Source of the DNA: Klebsiella variicola
GTDB lineage: Bacteria > Pseudomonadota > Gammaproteobacteria > Enterobacterales > Enterobacteriaceae
Assembly (NCBI RefSeq): GCF_000828055.2
Contig: NZ_CP010523.2
Span: 3,472,001 to 3,536,000 of the forward strand
Direction of reading: 5' to 3'
Length of the DNA: 64,000 nt
Shown here piece by piece: positions 11,591-24,265 of the stretch (position 1 is its first letter; each line of letters opens with the position of its first letter). A model generated the notes under the pieces. It was not told the origin of the DNA. It saw only the letters and a program-made list of their open reading frames with translations, and searched no databases. A program made the position numbers and the translations under genes.

Positions 11591-12544
11591 CTAAAAACGA
11601 ACCAGCGCGGAACCCCAGGTGAAACCGCCACCAAAGGCTTCCAGCAGAATCAACTGACCGCGTTGGATACGGCCATCGCGAACGGCTTCATCCAGCGCGC
11701 AAGGGACCGACGCCGCGGAGGTGTTGCCATGGCGGTCGAGGGTCACAACGACGTTATCCATCGACATGCCCAGTTTCTTCGCCGTCGCGCTGATAATACG
11801 CAGGTTTGCCTGGTGCGGCACCAGCCAGTCCAGCGCTGAACGTTCAAGATTATTCGCTGCCAGCGTCTCATCAACGATGTGCGCCAGCTCGGTGACCGCC
11901 ACTTTGAAGACTTCATTGCCGGCCATCGTCAGATAGATCGGGTTTTCCGGATCGACGCGATCGACGTTCGGCAGGGTCAGCAGTTCGCCATAGCTGCCGT
12001 CAGCATGCAGATGCGTCGAGATAATGCCTGGCTCTTCAGACGCGCCAAGCACTACCGCGCCCGCGCCGTCACCGAAAATAATGATCGTGCCGCGATCGGT
12101 GGGATCGCAAGTACGCGCCAGCACATCGGCGCCAATCACCAGCGCATAATCCACCGCGCCGTTCTTCACGTACTGATCGGCGACGCTCAGCGCATAGGTG
12201 AAACCGGCGCAGGCGGCCGCGACATCAAACGCCGGGCAACCCTTAACGCCCAGCATAGACTGGATCTGGCATGCCGAACTCGGAAACGCGTGCGTGCCGG
12301 AGGTGGTCGCAACGATAATCAGACCAATCTGCTCCGCGGACACGCCCGCCATCGCCAGCGCCTGCTTTGCGGCTTCAAAGCCCATCGTAGCAACTGTTTC
12401 ATGCGCTGCGGCAATACGACGCTCACGGATACCTGTGCGGGTGACAATCCACTCGTCAGAGGTCTCTACCATTTTTTCCAGGTCGGCGTTTGTACGCACT
12501 TGCTCGGGCAGATAGCTGCCGGTACCAATAATCTTCGTATACAT
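11591..12544 (-). CDS. fabH: 3-oxoacyl-ACP synthase III FabH
   Basis: FabH starts fatty-acid synthesis by condensing acetyl-CoA with malonyl-ACP. The 317 residues show the Cys-His-Asn triad: AACAGF (cysteine about 112), PHQANLRI (histidine about 244) and GNTSAASVP (asparagine about 274). It follows plsX by about 55 bases. Confidence 0.98.
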   Translation of the reverse strand: MYTKIIGTGSYLPEQVRTNADLEKMVETSDEWIVTRTGIRERRIAAAHETVATMGFEAAKQALAMAGVSAEQIGLIIVATTSGTHAFPSSACQIQSMLGVKGCPAFDVAAACAGFTYALSVADQYVKNGAVDYALVIGADVLARTCDPTDRGTIIIFGDGAGAVVLGASEEPGIISTHLHADGSYGELLTLPNVDRVDPENPIYLTMAGNEVFKVAVTELAHIVDETLAANNLERSALDWLVPHQANLRIISATAKKLGMSMDNVVVTLDRHGNTSAASVPCALDEAVRDGRIQRGQLILLEAFGGGFTWGSALVRF

Positions 12545-12598
12545 GTACGCTCAGTCACTCTTGGGTAATATACCCGCCTCTTTCAACCTGCCGCGGCG

Positions 12599-13696
12599 TC
12601 AATCGTGGCCATTCGTCCCGCTTTGCTGTCGGGAGTTCACGTCACTGTCGCTTTCCGGCAGCGCGAAACCAGCTGGGTATAAAGATTCCAGGCGCGCGGC
12701 GATCCGTTGAGGAATTTGCCGCTGCACCGCCTGCACTGCCTGCTCTATCGCGACGCTAAAGGCGCGTTGATTGGCAGCACCATGACTCTTGATCACGGAA
12801 CCGCGCAATCCTAACAGACAGGCGCCATTATACTGGTCGGGGTTGAGGTGACTGAATCGCCTCGCCAGGCTTTTTTGTAACCAACGTTTTAATAACAGCA
12901 GCCACCACGACCGTTTTTTGCCCTCTCCCTGAGATTTCAGCAGCGAAAGGAACATTCTGACAACACCTTCCATGGTTTTTAATGTGACGTTGCCCGTGAA
13001 TCCATCACAAACCAGCACATCGGTTTTTCCGGTCAACAGTTCATTGGCTTCAAGATAGCCGATGTAGTTGAGGGAAGGCAGCGTTTTCAGCACTGCGGCA
13101 GCATCGCGAATGCTGCTGAGGCCTTTCATCTCTTCTTCGCCGATATTCAGCAAGGCGACGCGCGGGTTGGTCATGCCAACCACTTCCTCTGCCAGCACCG
13201 CGCCCATGACGGCGAACTGCACCAACATCGTGCTGTCGCAATCGACGTTGGCGCCAAGATCCAGCACCACGGTTTTGCCCTTCTGCTGGTGCGGCAGAAC
13301 CGTCACCAGCGCCGGCCGCTCAATACCTTCGATCGGTTTGAGCAACAGTTTCGCCAGTCCCATCAGCGCGCCGGTGTTGCCGGCGCTGACGCAGGCTTCC
13401 GCCCGCCCTTCTTTCACAAGCTCCAGCGCCACGCGCATTGAGCTTCCGCGACTGCTGCGGATAGCCTGTGCGGGTCGCGCATCACTGGCAATAACTGACT
13501 GCGCAGGAATAATCTGCAGACGCGAACGTTGTTCGAAGTCAGCTTTGGCAAGTAATGGCGTGATGGCGTCGGGGTCGCCGACTAAAAGAAGTGTGAGTTG
13601 CGAATTAGAGTTCAGTGCCTGCAGTGCTGCAGGCACCGTCACGGATGGGCCAAAATCGCCCCCCATGACATCTAACGCCAGGGTTAGACGTGTCAA
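12599..13696 (-). CDS. plsX: Phosphate acyltransferase PlsX
   Basis: PlsX makes acyl-phosphate from acyl-ACP, linking fatty acid and phospholipid synthesis. The conserved protein begins [17 protein letters not shown] and has [12 protein letters not shown] and [11 protein letters not shown] motifs. Homologous sequence starts at a TTG (13694-13696), giving 365 residues; the frame is open further to an ATG at 13762, so the start is uncertain. The C-terminal 20 or so residues ([17 protein letters not shown]) are unlike E. coli. It lies between rpmF and fabH. Confidence 0.92.
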   Translation of the reverse strand: MTRLTLALDVMGGDFGPSVTVPAALQALNSNSQLTLLLVGDPDAITPLLAKADFEQRSRLQIIPAQSVIASDARPAQAIRSSRGSSMRVALELVKEGRAEACVSAGNTGALMGLAKLLLKPIEGIERPALVTVLPHQQKGKTVVLDLGANVDCDSTMLVQFAVMGAVLAEEVVGMTNPRVALLNIGEEEMKGLSSIRDAAAVLKTLPSLNYIGYLEANELLTGKTDVLVCDGFTGNVTLKTMEGVVRMFLSLLKSQGEGKKRSWWLLLLKRWLQKSLARRFSHLNPDQYNGACLLGLRGSVIKSHGAANQRAFSVAIEQAVQAVQRQIPQRIAARLESLYPAGFALPESDSDVNSRQQSGTNGHD

Positions 13697-13899
13697 GGTA
13701 TCGTCGCTGCCCGGTTCGGTGATTCCCCAGTTGCCCGGGGAGTCCTCACTAAGCTTCATCACGCTGGCACTCGCGAATGTTCACGCTGCAGACGCAACAA
13801 TTTGGGCATTGATGCCCCTGGTGATCGGGTTAACCGAATGTCCAAGGACGCACACGCCCGCCATGGCCTGCAACGGGAAATCCTGCGAGTATCGCGTGA

Positions 13900-14085
<186 letters not shown>

Positions 14086-14089
14086 TCAA

Positions 14090-14623
<534 letters not shown>

Positions 14624-14649
14624 TTAACTTTGTAATGTCATAGAGTCAA

Positions 14650-14677
14650 AGAAAAAGGCAGCCTCAGGTTGCCTTTT
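14650..14677. other. Hairpin in the yceD-yceF divergent gap
   Basis: AAAAAGGCAGCCTCAGGTTGCCTTTT forms an imperfect hairpin with A and T runs on both sides. It lies upstream of both neighbouring genes, so it does not end either; it may be a relic, a leader attenuator for yceF, or the end of an unseen transcript. Confidence 0.45.
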
Positions 14678-14752
14678 GCCATTTATTCGCACACATTGCG
14701 GCGCATAGTTTAAGATGATGCTCTGCGAAGCGCTATATGTGGATGAAAAAAT

Positions 14753-15337
14753 ATGTCTGAACTTATCCTCGCGTCAACCTCTCCCTGGCGGCGCATGCTG
14801 CTGGAAAAACTGGGGTTACCGTTTGAATGTGCCGCGCCTGACGTTGACGAAACGCCGCTGCCGGAAGAATCCGCGCGTCAGCTTGTCGCCCGACTGGCGC
14901 AAGCCAAAGCGCAAAGCCTGGCCTCCCGCTATCCGCACCACCTTATTATAGGCTCCGATCAGGTTTGCGTATTAGACGGTGAAATCACCGGCAAACCGCA
15001 CACCGAAGAAAATGCCCGCCGGCAGTTGCGAAAGGCCAGCGGGACCATCGTCACCTTTTATACCGGTCTGGCGCTATACAACTCCGCCACCGGCCATCTG
15101 CAAACCGAATGCGAGCCCTTTGACGTTCACTTTCGCCATCTCAGCGATAAAGAGATTGAAGGCTACGTCCGCAAAGAGAACCCGCTGCAATGTGCCGGGA
15201 GTTTCAAGAGCGAGGGGTTAGGGATTACGCTATTTGAACGACTGGAAGGCCGCGACCCGAACACTCTGGTCGGTTTACCCTTAATCGCGCTCTGTCAGAT
15301 GCTGCGCCGCGAGAATAACAATCCGCTGTTAGGTTAA
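14753..15337 (+). CDS. yceF: Maf-type nucleotide pyrophosphatase YceF
   Basis: YceF belongs to the Maf family of house-cleaning nucleotide pyrophosphatases; the E. coli member prefers 7-methyl-GTP. The 194 residues show the N-terminal [10 protein letters not shown] motif (about 8-17), the catalytic GSDQV segment (aspartate about 69), [13 protein letters not shown] and the C-terminal LVGLPL. It is convergent with rluC. Confidence 0.95.
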   Translation: MSELILASTSPWRRMLLEKLGLPFECAAPDVDETPLPEESARQLVARLAQAKAQSLASRYPHHLIIGSDQVCVLDGEITGKPHTEENARRQLRKASGTIVTFYTGLALYNSATGHLQTECEPFDVHFRHLSDKEIEGYVRKENPLQCAGSFKSEGLGITLFERLEGRDPNTLVGLPLIALCQMLRRENNNPLLG

Positions 15338-15340
15338 AGC

Positions 15341-15370
15341 AAAAAAAACGGCGGAACTGATTCCGCCGTT
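15341..15370 (-). terminator. Intrinsic terminator after rluC
   Basis: Minus strand stem AACGGCGGAA / TTCCGCCGTT (loop of 4) followed by eight T. It sits 5 bases past the rluC stop and also faces the end of yceF. Confidence 0.92.
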
Positions 15371-15374
15371 GCGC

Positions 15375-16328
15375 TTATTTGCTCTTACGTAGCACCTGTA
15401 AACAGTGCTTCAGCTGGTTATCCAGCGGCGCCTCAACGCGCATCACCTCCCCGCTCCCCGGGTGGGTAAACTTCAGCGCCGCCGCGTGCAGGAACAGGCG
15501 GTTTAAGCCGGTACCGGACAGCTGCTTGTCGAACTCGCGGTCGCCATAGCGATCGTCAAAAGCGATAGGATGCCCGGCATACTGGGTATGAACGCGGATC
15601 TGATGCGTGCGGCCGGTGACCGGGCTGCAGCGCACCAGCGTGGCGAATTCGTAACGCTCTTCCACTTTAAAGCGCGTCTCCGACGGCTTGCCTTCCTGAC
15701 TCACGCGAACGATACGCTCCCCACTCTGCAGAATATTCTTCAACAGCGGGGCCTGGACCACTTTGGTATGCGACTGCCACTGGCCGCGCACCAGCGCCAG
15801 GTAGTCTTTCTGCATGCCTTTATCGCGCAGCTGCTCGTGCAGCGAACGCAGCGCCGAGCGCTTTTTCGCCACCAGCAGCACGCCGGAGGTATCGCGGTCG
15901 AGACGATGCACCAGCTCAAGGAAACGTGCCTCCGGGCGCAGGGCGCGCAGCCCTTCAATCACGCCAAAGCTCAGTCCGCTGCCGCCGTGTACCGCAGTAC
16001 CGGAAGGTTTGTTGAGTACCAGAATATGATCGTCTTCATAGAGGATCACCTCAGAGAGCGCGGCCACTTTCTGCAGATGCGGCGATACCGCCTCTTCTTC
16101 ACGCTCCGCCACGCGCACCGGCGGGATACGGACTTCATCACCCGCTTCCAGCTTATACTCCGGCTTCACGCGCTTTTTGTTTACCCGCACCTCGCCTTTA
16201 CGCAGGATGCGATAAATCATGCTCTTCGGTACACCTTTCAATTGGGTACGCAAAAAGTTGTCGATACGTTGCCCCGCTTCATCAGCAGCAATGGCAACCA
16301 TTTTTACGGTTGGGGTCTCAGTTTTCAT
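15375..16328 (-). CDS. rluC: 23S rRNA pseudouridine(955/2504/2580) synthase RluC
   Basis: RluC isomerises three uridines of 23S rRNA. The protein has an N-terminal S4 RNA-binding domain (about residues 20-80, MIYRILRKGEVRVNKKR) and the RluA-type catalytic domain with the aspartate in HRLDRDTSG (about residue 144). The ATG at 16326-16328 gives 317 residues, close to E. coli; an in-frame extension to 16370 is not supported. It is divergent from rne. Confidence 0.96.
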   Translation of the reverse strand: MKTETPTVKMVAIAADEAGQRIDNFLRTQLKGVPKSMIYRILRKGEVRVNKKRVKPEYKLEAGDEVRIPPVRVAEREEEAVSPHLQKVAALSEVILYEDDHILVLNKPSGTAVHGGSGLSFGVIEGLRALRPEARFLELVHRLDRDTSGVLLVAKKRSALRSLHEQLRDKGMQKDYLALVRGQWQSHTKVVQAPLLKNILQSGERIVRVSQEGKPSETRFKVEERYEFATLVRCSPVTGRTHQIRVHTQYAGHPIAFDDRYGDREFDKQLSGTGLNRLFLHAAALKFTHPGSGEVMRVEAPLDNQLKHCLQVLRKSK

Positions 16329-16640
16329 GGTGCGCGATTCTAAATAGCCGGACGCATTAGCGCCACTCATTTTTATATGCTTATATTTATCATTATCCTG
16401 TTTTCACGGTTTACCTGACCGCCATTTTGTTTGTTATTAGAACAATCTGTATGGGCAGGTGATAAAACTGTGAGTAACCGGGTGATAAAAGGTGAAAGTC
16501 AACTTGCTATAACAAGGTTAGCAATGGAATAATGAGACCGTTTTCCGTATTGCATCTTGTTAGAACAAGACATTAGCGGAATGACCAATTTTGTCTGACC
16601 GATCGCCCACGCAGCAATGGCGTAAGACGTTGTGATCTTT
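16329..16640. promoter_or_regulatory. Divergent rluC-rne promoter region
   Basis: No gene here. This AT-rich stretch should hold the rluC promoter and the rne promoters. It contains three related dyads, TTGTTATTAGAACAA (16431-16445), a CTTG..CAAG form (16503-16516) and CTTGTTAGAACAAG (16556-16569), which could be regulator sites. Confidence 0.5.
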
Positions 16641-17027
16641 CAGACAGTTAGCGGGCTGCGGGTTGCAGTCCTTACCGGTACAGGCTCTATGGATTTCAAG
16701 TCGCAGGAAGGCGTCAACTCCGGGACTCCCGGGAGCTCATCTGGATCCTTTGATCGAGGTGAGCAGGTTAAGCCACCATGCCTGCAACGCGAAAGACGAC
16801 GAGTATAAATGGAATATTCTCTGGTGATACATCCCAGGCTGTTCCCCTGAATAATTGCGCTGTGTTTCCGTTTGAAACACAGGCGACCGACACTCTGCGC
16901 CTCTTAAGCGCGCGACAACCGTGAGGTTGGCGACGTGAACCAGACACGAGGCCATCGGTTTTCCCCCGGAAAGGCATTACTCTGCCCGCAGCTTAGTCGT
17001 CAATGTAAGAATAATGAGTAAGTTACG
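16640..17027 (+). promoter_or_regulatory. rne 5' leader with autoregulatory hairpins
   Basis: This untranslated leader strongly resembles the E. coli rne leader, for example around 16690-16830 (CGCAGGAAGGCGTCAACTCC, then GACTCCCGGGAGCTCATC). In E. coli this leader folds into hairpins that RNase E itself recognises, so the enzyme destabilises its own mRNA. The left boundary is approximate. The reverse-strand open frames in it are not genes. Confidence 0.85.
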
Positions 17028-20000
17028 ATGAAAAGAATGTTAATCAACGCAACTCAGCAGGAAGAGTTGCGCGTCGCCCTTGTTGATGGGCAGCGCCTGT
17101 ACGACCTGGATATCGAAAGCCCCGGGCACGAACAGAAAAAAGCGAACATCTACAAAGGCAAAATCACCCGCATTGAACCTAGCCTTGAAGCCGCGTTTGT
17201 CGATTACGGCGCCGAGCGTCATGGTTTCCTCCCCCTCAAAGAAATCGCCCGCGAATACTTCCCTGCTAACTACAATGCGCACGGTCGTCCTAATATCAAA
17301 GACGTGCTGCGCGAAGGTCAGGAAGTTATCGTGCAGATTGATAAAGAAGAACGCGGCAACAAAGGCGCTGCGCTCACCACCTTTATCAGCCTGGCAGGCA
17401 GCTATCTGGTCCTGATGCCGAACAACCCGCGCGCGGGAGGCATTTCCCGCCGTATCGAGGGCGACGACCGTACTGAACTGAAAGAAGCGCTGGCGAGCCT
17501 GGAGCTTCCGGACGGCATGGGTCTTATCGTTCGCACCGCTGGCGTCGGCAAATCTGCCGAAGCCCTGCAGTGGGACCTGAGCTTCCGCCTGAAGCACTGG
17601 GAAGCGATTCAGAAAGCCGCGGAAAGCCGTCCGGCGCCGTTCCTGATCCACCAGGAAAGCAACGTGATTGTCCGCGCATTCCGCGATTATCTGCGCCAGG
17701 ACATCGGCGAAATCCTGATCGATAACCCGAAAGTGCTCGAGCTGGCGCGCCAGCATATCGCCGCACTGGGTCGTCCGGATTTCAGCAGCAAAATCAAACT
17801 GTACACCGGTGAAATCCCGCTGTTCAGCCATTATCAGATTGAATCGCAAATTGAGTCCGCCTTCCAGCGTGAAGTGCGCCTGCCTTCCGGTGGGTCTATC
17901 GTTATCGACAGCACCGAAGCGCTGACCGCGATCGATATCAACTCCGCCCGCGCCACCCGCGGCGGCGATATCGAAGAGACAGCCTTCAATACCAACCTTG
18001 AAGCGGCTGACGAGATTGCCCGCCAGCTGCGTCTGCGCGACCTCGGCGGCTTGATCGTTATCGACTTTATCGATATGACCCCGGTTCGCCACCAGCGTGC
18101 GGTGGAAAACCGTCTGCGTGAAGCCGTTCGTCAGGACCGCGCGCGCATTCAGATTAGCCATATTTCGCGCTTCGGCCTGCTGGAGATGTCTCGCCAGCGC
18201 CTGAGCCCGTCGCTGGGCGAATCCAGCCATCACGTCTGCCCGCGCTGCTCCGGCACCGGTACCGTGCGTGATAACGAATCGCTGTCGCTCTCTATTCTGC
18301 GTCTGATTGAAGAAGAGGCGCTGAAAGAGAACACCAAAGAAGTCCACGCCATCGTTCCGGTACCGATCGCCTCTTATCTGCTGAACGAAAAACGTGCCGC
18401 AGTGAGCGCAATCGAATCCCGTCAGGGCGATGTCCGCGTCATTATCGTGCCAAACGACGAGATGCAGACGCCGCACTACTCCGTCCTGCGCGTGCGCAAA
18501 GGTGAAGAGACCTCAACGCTGAGCTATCTGCTGCCGAAGCTGCATGAAGAAGAGATGGCGCTGCCTGGTGACGAGGAGCCAGCAGAACGTAAACGTCCGG
18601 AGCAGCCTGCGCTGGCCGCCTTTGTGATGCCTGACGCCCCACCGGCACCGATGCTGGAAGAGCCTGTGGCTGCCCCTGCGGTCGCCGCTGCCCCGGTCGC
18701 GGCCGCCGCGCCGGCCCAGCCGGGACTGCTCTCACGCTTCTTCAGCGCGCTGAAAAATATCTTCTCTGGCACTGAAGAAGCCAAGCCGGTTGAAGTTCCG
18801 GTCGAGAAGAAAGCGGAAGAAAAACCGGAGCGTCAGCAGGAGCGCCGCAAACCGCGGAGCAACAACCGCCGCGATCGCAACGACCGCAACGATCGCCGTG
18901 ATAACCGCGACAATCGTGACAACCGCGATAACCGTGACAATCGCGACACCCGCGCGGACAATGCCGAGGGTCGTGAGCCGCGCGAATCGCGTGAAGAAAA
19001 CCGTCGCAATCGTCGCGAAAAGCAGCCGCAAAACGTAGAAGCGCGTGACGCTCGCCAGACCGTCGGCGATGACGCGGACAAAGCCAAATCCCGCGACGAG
19101 CAGCAGCCACGCCGCGAACGCTCCCGCCGCCGCAATGACGATAAACGTCAGGCGCAGCAGGAAGCCAAGGTGCAGACGCGTGAAGAGCCGGAAGTACAGG
19201 AGACTGAGCAGGAAGAGCGTGTGCAGACTCTGCCGCGTCGTAAACCGCGTCAGCTCTCCCAGAAAGTACGCATTGAGTCAGCCGTTGCCGAGCAGACTGC
19301 CGAGATCGCGCCTGAGACCGTTGTGGCTGAAGTCGCCACCCCGCGCAGCGAGCCGGTGAAAGCCGAACTGCCGGCGGTAGTGGAAAACGTAGTGGAACAC
19401 GATGAAAACGGCGAATCCCGTGAAGCGAACGGTATGCCGCGCCGCTCTCGTCGTTCCCCGCGTCATCTGCGCGTGAGCGGTCAGCGCCGTCGTCGCTATC
19501 GTGACGAACGCTATCCGACCCAGTCGCCTATGCCGCTGACCGTCGCCTGCGCCTCGCCGGAGATGGCTTCCGGTAAAGTCTGGATCCGCTACCCGGTCGT
19601 TCGTCCGCAGGACCAGCAGCCGGAAGAGGTTCCGGTTCAGGACACCAGCGCCATTGAAGCCATCGAGGCTGTTGCGACACCGGTTGCCGTGGTTGAAACC
19701 GTCACTGCCGCGCCAGTTACCGTCGAGCCGGCGACCATGGAGCCCGTTACCGCTGAGCCGGTGGTCGTCGAACCTGTCGTAGCCGCCGAGCCGGTTATCG
19801 TTGATACTCCGGAAATTGTCGAGCCAGCCGCTGTCGAGCCAGCGCCGGTCGAAGCGCCAGCTGTCGAAGCGCCTCAGGCTATTGCGCCAGTGACGATCGA
19901 CGCCGAGCCGGTCACGGTTGAACCTGAAGTGGTGGAAACGGCGCCTGTCGTTGAAGCGCCAGTGGAAACCATCGTTCCGGCCACGGAAACCGTGGTGGAA

Positions 20001-20267
20001 GCACCGGTGACCGAAGCCGCCCCAACAGCCCCTGCCGAACCGGTCAAAGCTGAAACGCCGGTAAGCAAACCCGTGGTTGTGGCTGGCGATCGCCATGCTA
20101 CCGCGCCGATGACCCGGGCGCCTGCTCCGGCCTATGTCCCGGAAGCGCCGCGCCACAGCACCTGGGTGCGCCCGCCGTTCGCTTTTGAAGGTAAAGGCGC
20201 CGCCGGTGGTCATAGTGCGACGCGTAAAGCCACCGCAGAACCGACCCGCCCACAGCCCGTCGAATAA
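17028..20267 (+). CDS. rne: Ribonuclease E
   Basis: RNase E is the endonuclease and scaffold of the RNA degradosome on the inner membrane. The 1079 residues contain an S1 domain (about 35-125), the DNase I-like catalytic centre with aspartates in [13 protein letters not shown] (303) and IVIDFIDM (346), the zinc-link CPRC (404-407), the membrane-targeting helix [11 protein letters not shown] (about 565-580), an arginine-rich RNA-binding stretch with tandem RDN repeats (about 620-645), and a long EPV/VEP-rich tail ending in the PNPase-binding region. It is slightly longer than E. coli (1061), mainly through repeat expansion. Confidence 0.98.
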   Translation: MKRMLINATQQEELRVALVDGQRLYDLDIESPGHEQKKANIYKGKITRIEPSLEAAFVDYGAERHGFLPLKEIAREYFPANYNAHGRPNIKDVLREGQEVIVQIDKEERGNKGAALTTFISLAGSYLVLMPNNPRAGGISRRIEGDDRTELKEALASLELPDGMGLIVRTAGVGKSAEALQWDLSFRLKHWEAIQKAAESRPAPFLIHQESNVIVRAFRDYLRQDIGEILIDNPKVLELARQHIAALGRPDFSSKIKLYTGEIPLFSHYQIESQIESAFQREVRLPSGGSIVIDSTEALTAIDINSARATRGGDIEETAFNTNLEAADEIARQLRLRDLGGLIVIDFIDMTPVRHQRAVENRLREAVRQDRARIQISHISRFGLLEMSRQRLSPSLGESSHHVCPRCSGTGTVRDNESLSLSILRLIEEEALKENTKEVHAIVPVPIASYLLNEKRAAVSAIESRQGDVRVIIVPNDEMQTPHYSVLRVRKGEETSTLSYLLPKLHEEEMALPGDEEPAERKRPEQPALAAFVMPDAPPAPMLEEPVAAPAVAAAPVAAAAPAQPGLLSRFFSALKNIFSGTEEAKPVEVPVEKKAEEKPERQQERRKPRSNNRRDRNDRNDRRDNRDNRDNRDNRDNRDTRADNAEGREPRESREENRRNRREKQPQNVEARDARQTVGDDADKAKSRDEQQPRRERSRRRNDDKRQAQQEAKVQTREEPEVQETEQEERVQTLPRRKPRQLSQKVRIESAVAEQTAEIAPETVVAEVATPRSEPVKAELPAVVENVVEHDENGESREANGMPRRSRRSPRHLRVSGQRRRRYRDERYPTQSPMPLTVACASPEMASGKVWIRYPVVRPQDQQPEEVPVQDTSAIEAIEAVATPVAVVETVTAAPVTVEPATMEPVTAEPVVVEPVVAAEPVIVDTPEIVEPAAVEPAPVEAPAVEAPQAIAPVTIDAEPVTVEPEVVETAPVVEAPVETIVPATETVVEAPVTEAAPTAPAEPVKAETPVSKPVVVAGDRHATAPMTRAPAPAYVPEAPRHSTWVRPPFAFEGKGAAGGHSATRKATAEPTRPQPVE

Positions 20268-20277
20268 GCGTGCTTAA

Positions 20278-20307
20278 TAAAAAAACCGGCCTCTGGCCGG
20301 TTTTTTT
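20278..20307. terminator. Bidirectional terminator between rne and LysR gene
   Basis: Stem AAAAACCGGCC / GGCCGGTTTTT with a 3-base loop and T runs on both strands, ending rne on the plus strand and the converging regulator on the minus strand. Confidence 0.92.
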
Positions 20308-21241
20308 ATGCGCTTTGCGGACGCTGCATCCCGGCCAGATCCGGCATGATCTCCCGCATCAGGTCAAGGAACTTACGCAGGCGTGTCGGATAATAGCGCG
20401 CCCAGGGATAAACCAGATGAACCGGTAGCGAGGCGGGACGCCACTGCGGGAACAGCTCAATCAGCCGTCCGGCGGCAATATCCTCCACGACTGTCCAGCT
20501 GGACACCATCGCCACCCCCAGTCCCGCCAGCGCGGTATTTCGCGCGACGTACAGGCTGTCAGTGCTCAGGCAGGGGGTGATGGCCGTCGAGACGATTTGC
20601 CCACTTTCCAGATGCCGGAGCCGTACCTCATGCTGATAAAAGGTATTAATGGCGATCCACGGCAGGCCGGATAGCGCCTCCAGCGAGGTTAACGGCGGGT
20701 ACTTCGCCAGGAGTTCAGGGGAAGCCACCACGCAGCGCGGCACTTCCGCCAGCAGCACGGATACCGTGGCCGGATCCACCTCCGCGCCAACGCGGATGGC
20801 GCAGTCGATATTATCGCTGAGAAAGTCGACGGTATTATCATTCAGCATCCACTCGACCGACAGTTGCGGATGACGCTGCAGAAATGCGACCAGCGGCGCC
20901 AGCAGCTGTTGCTGGCCAAAAGCATGGGGAGCCCGTACCCGCAGCACCCCCACGGGCTGATCGTCGGCAATACGCAGATCATCCTCCAGCGCCAGCCAGG
21001 CGTCCACGACCTGACGGGCATGGCGATAACAGCGTTCGCCATCGTCAGTGAGCTTCATCGCATGAGTGGTGCGCAGGATCAACTTCACCCCCAGCAGTCC
21101 TTCCAGGGACTGCAGGCGGCGGCTGACGGTTGCCTGGGTGGTATCCATCTGCCCCGCGGCGGCGGAGAGTGAGCCGGCCTCTATAATACGAATATAGGTG
21201 CGCATCAGCTCAATGCGGTCTATACGCTCCTGTCTTTTCAT
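20306..21241 (-). CDS. LysR-family transcriptional regulator
   Basis: A 311-residue LysR-type regulator: winged helix-turn-helix (about residues 8-65, with AGSLSAAAGQM and TQATVSRRLQSLEG) and a two-lobed effector domain. The chosen ATG at 21239-21241 begins MKRQERIDRIELMRTY; the frame is open to 21334 but the earlier part runs over the promoter region. It is divergent from an MFS transporter and most likely controls it, with a dyad at 21254-21270. The effector is unknown. The pair occupies the place of the flagellar cluster in E. coli. Confidence 0.9.
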   Translation of the reverse strand: MKRQERIDRIELMRTYIRIIEAGSLSAAAGQMDTTQATVSRRLQSLEGLLGVKLILRTTHAMKLTDDGERCYRHARQVVDAWLALEDDLRIADDQPVGVLRVRAPHAFGQQQLLAPLVAFLQRHPQLSVEWMLNDNTVDFLSDNIDCAIRVGAEVDPATVSVLLAEVPRCVVASPELLAKYPPLTSLEALSGLPWIAINTFYQHEVRLRHLESGQIVSTAITPCLSTDSLYVARNTALAGLGVAMVSSWTVVEDIAAGRLIELFPQWRPASLPVHLVYPWARYYPTRLRKFLDLMREIMPDLAGMQRPQSA

Positions 21242-21253
21242 TTTTCTTTTGCC

Positions 21254-21270
21254 TATACGTACTACGTATA
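21254..21270. promoter_or_regulatory. Likely LysR operator between regulator and MFS gene
   Basis: TATACGTACTACGTATA is a perfect 7-bp inverted repeat with a 3-base spacer, containing a T-N11-A core. It lies 13 bases before the regulator start in the divergent gap, where LysR proteins usually bind. Function is inferred. Confidence 0.7.
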
Positions 21271-21350
21271 ACCGTTTTACCACCAGCCCGGCTACCGCGC
21301 CAGCTGCATTCAGGGAAAAATAGCGCCATCGCATCTATGAGGTACTGATC

Positions 21351-22565
21351 ATGACACCGACTTCCCTTTCCACCCGCGACGCAGGCTGGATTATCTTCAT
21401 TCTCGCACTCGGCGCCGGCTTTAGCGTCGCCTCTATCTATTATGCGCAGCCGCTACTGCCGCTGATGGGCGCCAATCTCCATCTGTCGGTAGAAGGGATG
21501 GGGCTGGTTCCTACCCTGACGCAGGCTGGCTACGCGCTCGGCATTCTCTTCCTGCTCCCGCTCGGCGACCGTCACGATCGCCGCCGGCTGATCCTGCTGA
21601 AGAGCGCAATGCTGGCGATCCTGCTGTTCCTGTGCAGCCTTACCGGCCAGCTCACCTCACTGCTGGTGGTCAGTCTGCTGATCGGTATGGCGGCCACCAT
21701 GGCGCAGGATATCGTCCCGGCGGCGGCGATCCTCGCTCCGGCAGGCAAGCAGGGAAAAATGGTGGGCACGGTGATGACCGGGCTGCTGCTGGGGATCCTG
21801 CTTTCCAGGACGGTCAGCGGCGTAGTGGGCGCCGTATTCGGCTGGCGGGTGATGTATCAGGCGGCTGCAGTCAGCGTGGCGCTGATTGGCCTGGTGATGT
21901 GGCGGGTCCTGCCGCGCTTCGCCATTCACTCGACGCTGAGCTATCCGCAGCTGATGGCCTCAATGGCGCATCTGTGGCTGCGTTATCCGGCGTTACGCCG
22001 CGCTGCGCTGGCTCAGGGGGCGCTCTCTGTCGCCTTTAGCGCTTTCTGGTCGACGCTGGCGGTGATGCTCTCAGAACACTATCACATGGGGAGCGCAGTA
22101 GCGGGTGGCTTTGGTATCGCCGGTGCCGCCGGGGCGCTGGCGGCACCGCTGGCCGGCGGACTGGCCGATAAGTTTGGCGCCGGTAAAGTGACTCAGATGG
22201 GCGCGGCGCTGGTCACCCTCTCCTTCGCCCTGATGTTTATGCTGCCGCTGCTCCCTCTGCATGGCCAGCTGGCGCTGATTGCTCTCTCGGCTATTGGCTT
22301 CGATCTCGGCCTGCAGTCAAGCCTGGTGGCACATCAGAACCTGGTTTACAGCCTGGAGCCGCAGGCCCGTGGCCGCCTGAACGCTCTGCTGTTCACCGTG
22401 GTCTTTATCGGGATGTCGCTGGGGTCGGTGCTGGGCAGCAAGCTGTACGTGCTGGCCGGCTGGAACGGAGTGGTCACCCTCGCCGTCGTCAGCGGGGCAA
22501 TTGCCCTGGCGATCCGCCTGCTGGAGAGTGCGCGCCTCATCGCAGCCGAACGCCGCACATCATAA
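21351..22565 (+). CDS. MFS transporter
   Basis: A 404-residue major facilitator protein with about 12 hydrophobic segments. The loop after the second segment has the family motif GDRHDRRRLIL (about residues 70-80), and ADKFGAG marks the second half. The N-terminal region (VASIYYAQPLLPLMGANL) is like drug-efflux members such as YnfM relatives. The substrate is not evident. It is divergent from the LysR regulator and ends before a strong terminator. Confidence 0.9.
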   Translation: MTPTSLSTRDAGWIIFILALGAGFSVASIYYAQPLLPLMGANLHLSVEGMGLVPTLTQAGYALGILFLLPLGDRHDRRRLILLKSAMLAILLFLCSLTGQLTSLLVVSLLIGMAATMAQDIVPAAAILAPAGKQGKMVGTVMTGLLLGILLSRTVSGVVGAVFGWRVMYQAAAVSVALIGLVMWRVLPRFAIHSTLSYPQLMASMAHLWLRYPALRRAALAQGALSVAFSAFWSTLAVMLSEHYHMGSAVAGGFGIAGAAGALAAPLAGGLADKFGAGKVTQMGAALVTLSFALMFMLPLLPLHGQLALIALSAIGFDLGLQSSLVAHQNLVYSLEPQARGRLNALLFTVVFIGMSLGSVLGSKLYVLAGWNGVVTLAVVSGAIALAIRLLESARLIAAERRTS

Positions 22566-22598
22566 AAAAAACCCGCTTCGCCTGAGCGAAGCGGGTTT
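22563..22598. terminator. Bidirectional terminator between MFS gene and murJ
   Basis: Stem AAACCCGCTTCGC / GCGAAGCGGGTTT with CTGA loop. The minus strand has eight T after the stem (best for murJ); the plus strand tract is TTTCCTCTTTCC. Confidence 0.9.
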
Positions 22599-22618
22599 CC
22601 TCTTTCCGTCGCAATGGC

Positions 22619-24220
<1,602 letters not shown>

Positions 24221-24265
24221 CTACCGGGTTCAATATGAATTACTACTGTCAGTTGTTACAACGGA

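Noticed and set aside
17040-18476. 478-codon minus-strand frame opposite rne
   Set aside because: Shadow of the rne coding frame; no homology recognised and no ribosome site.
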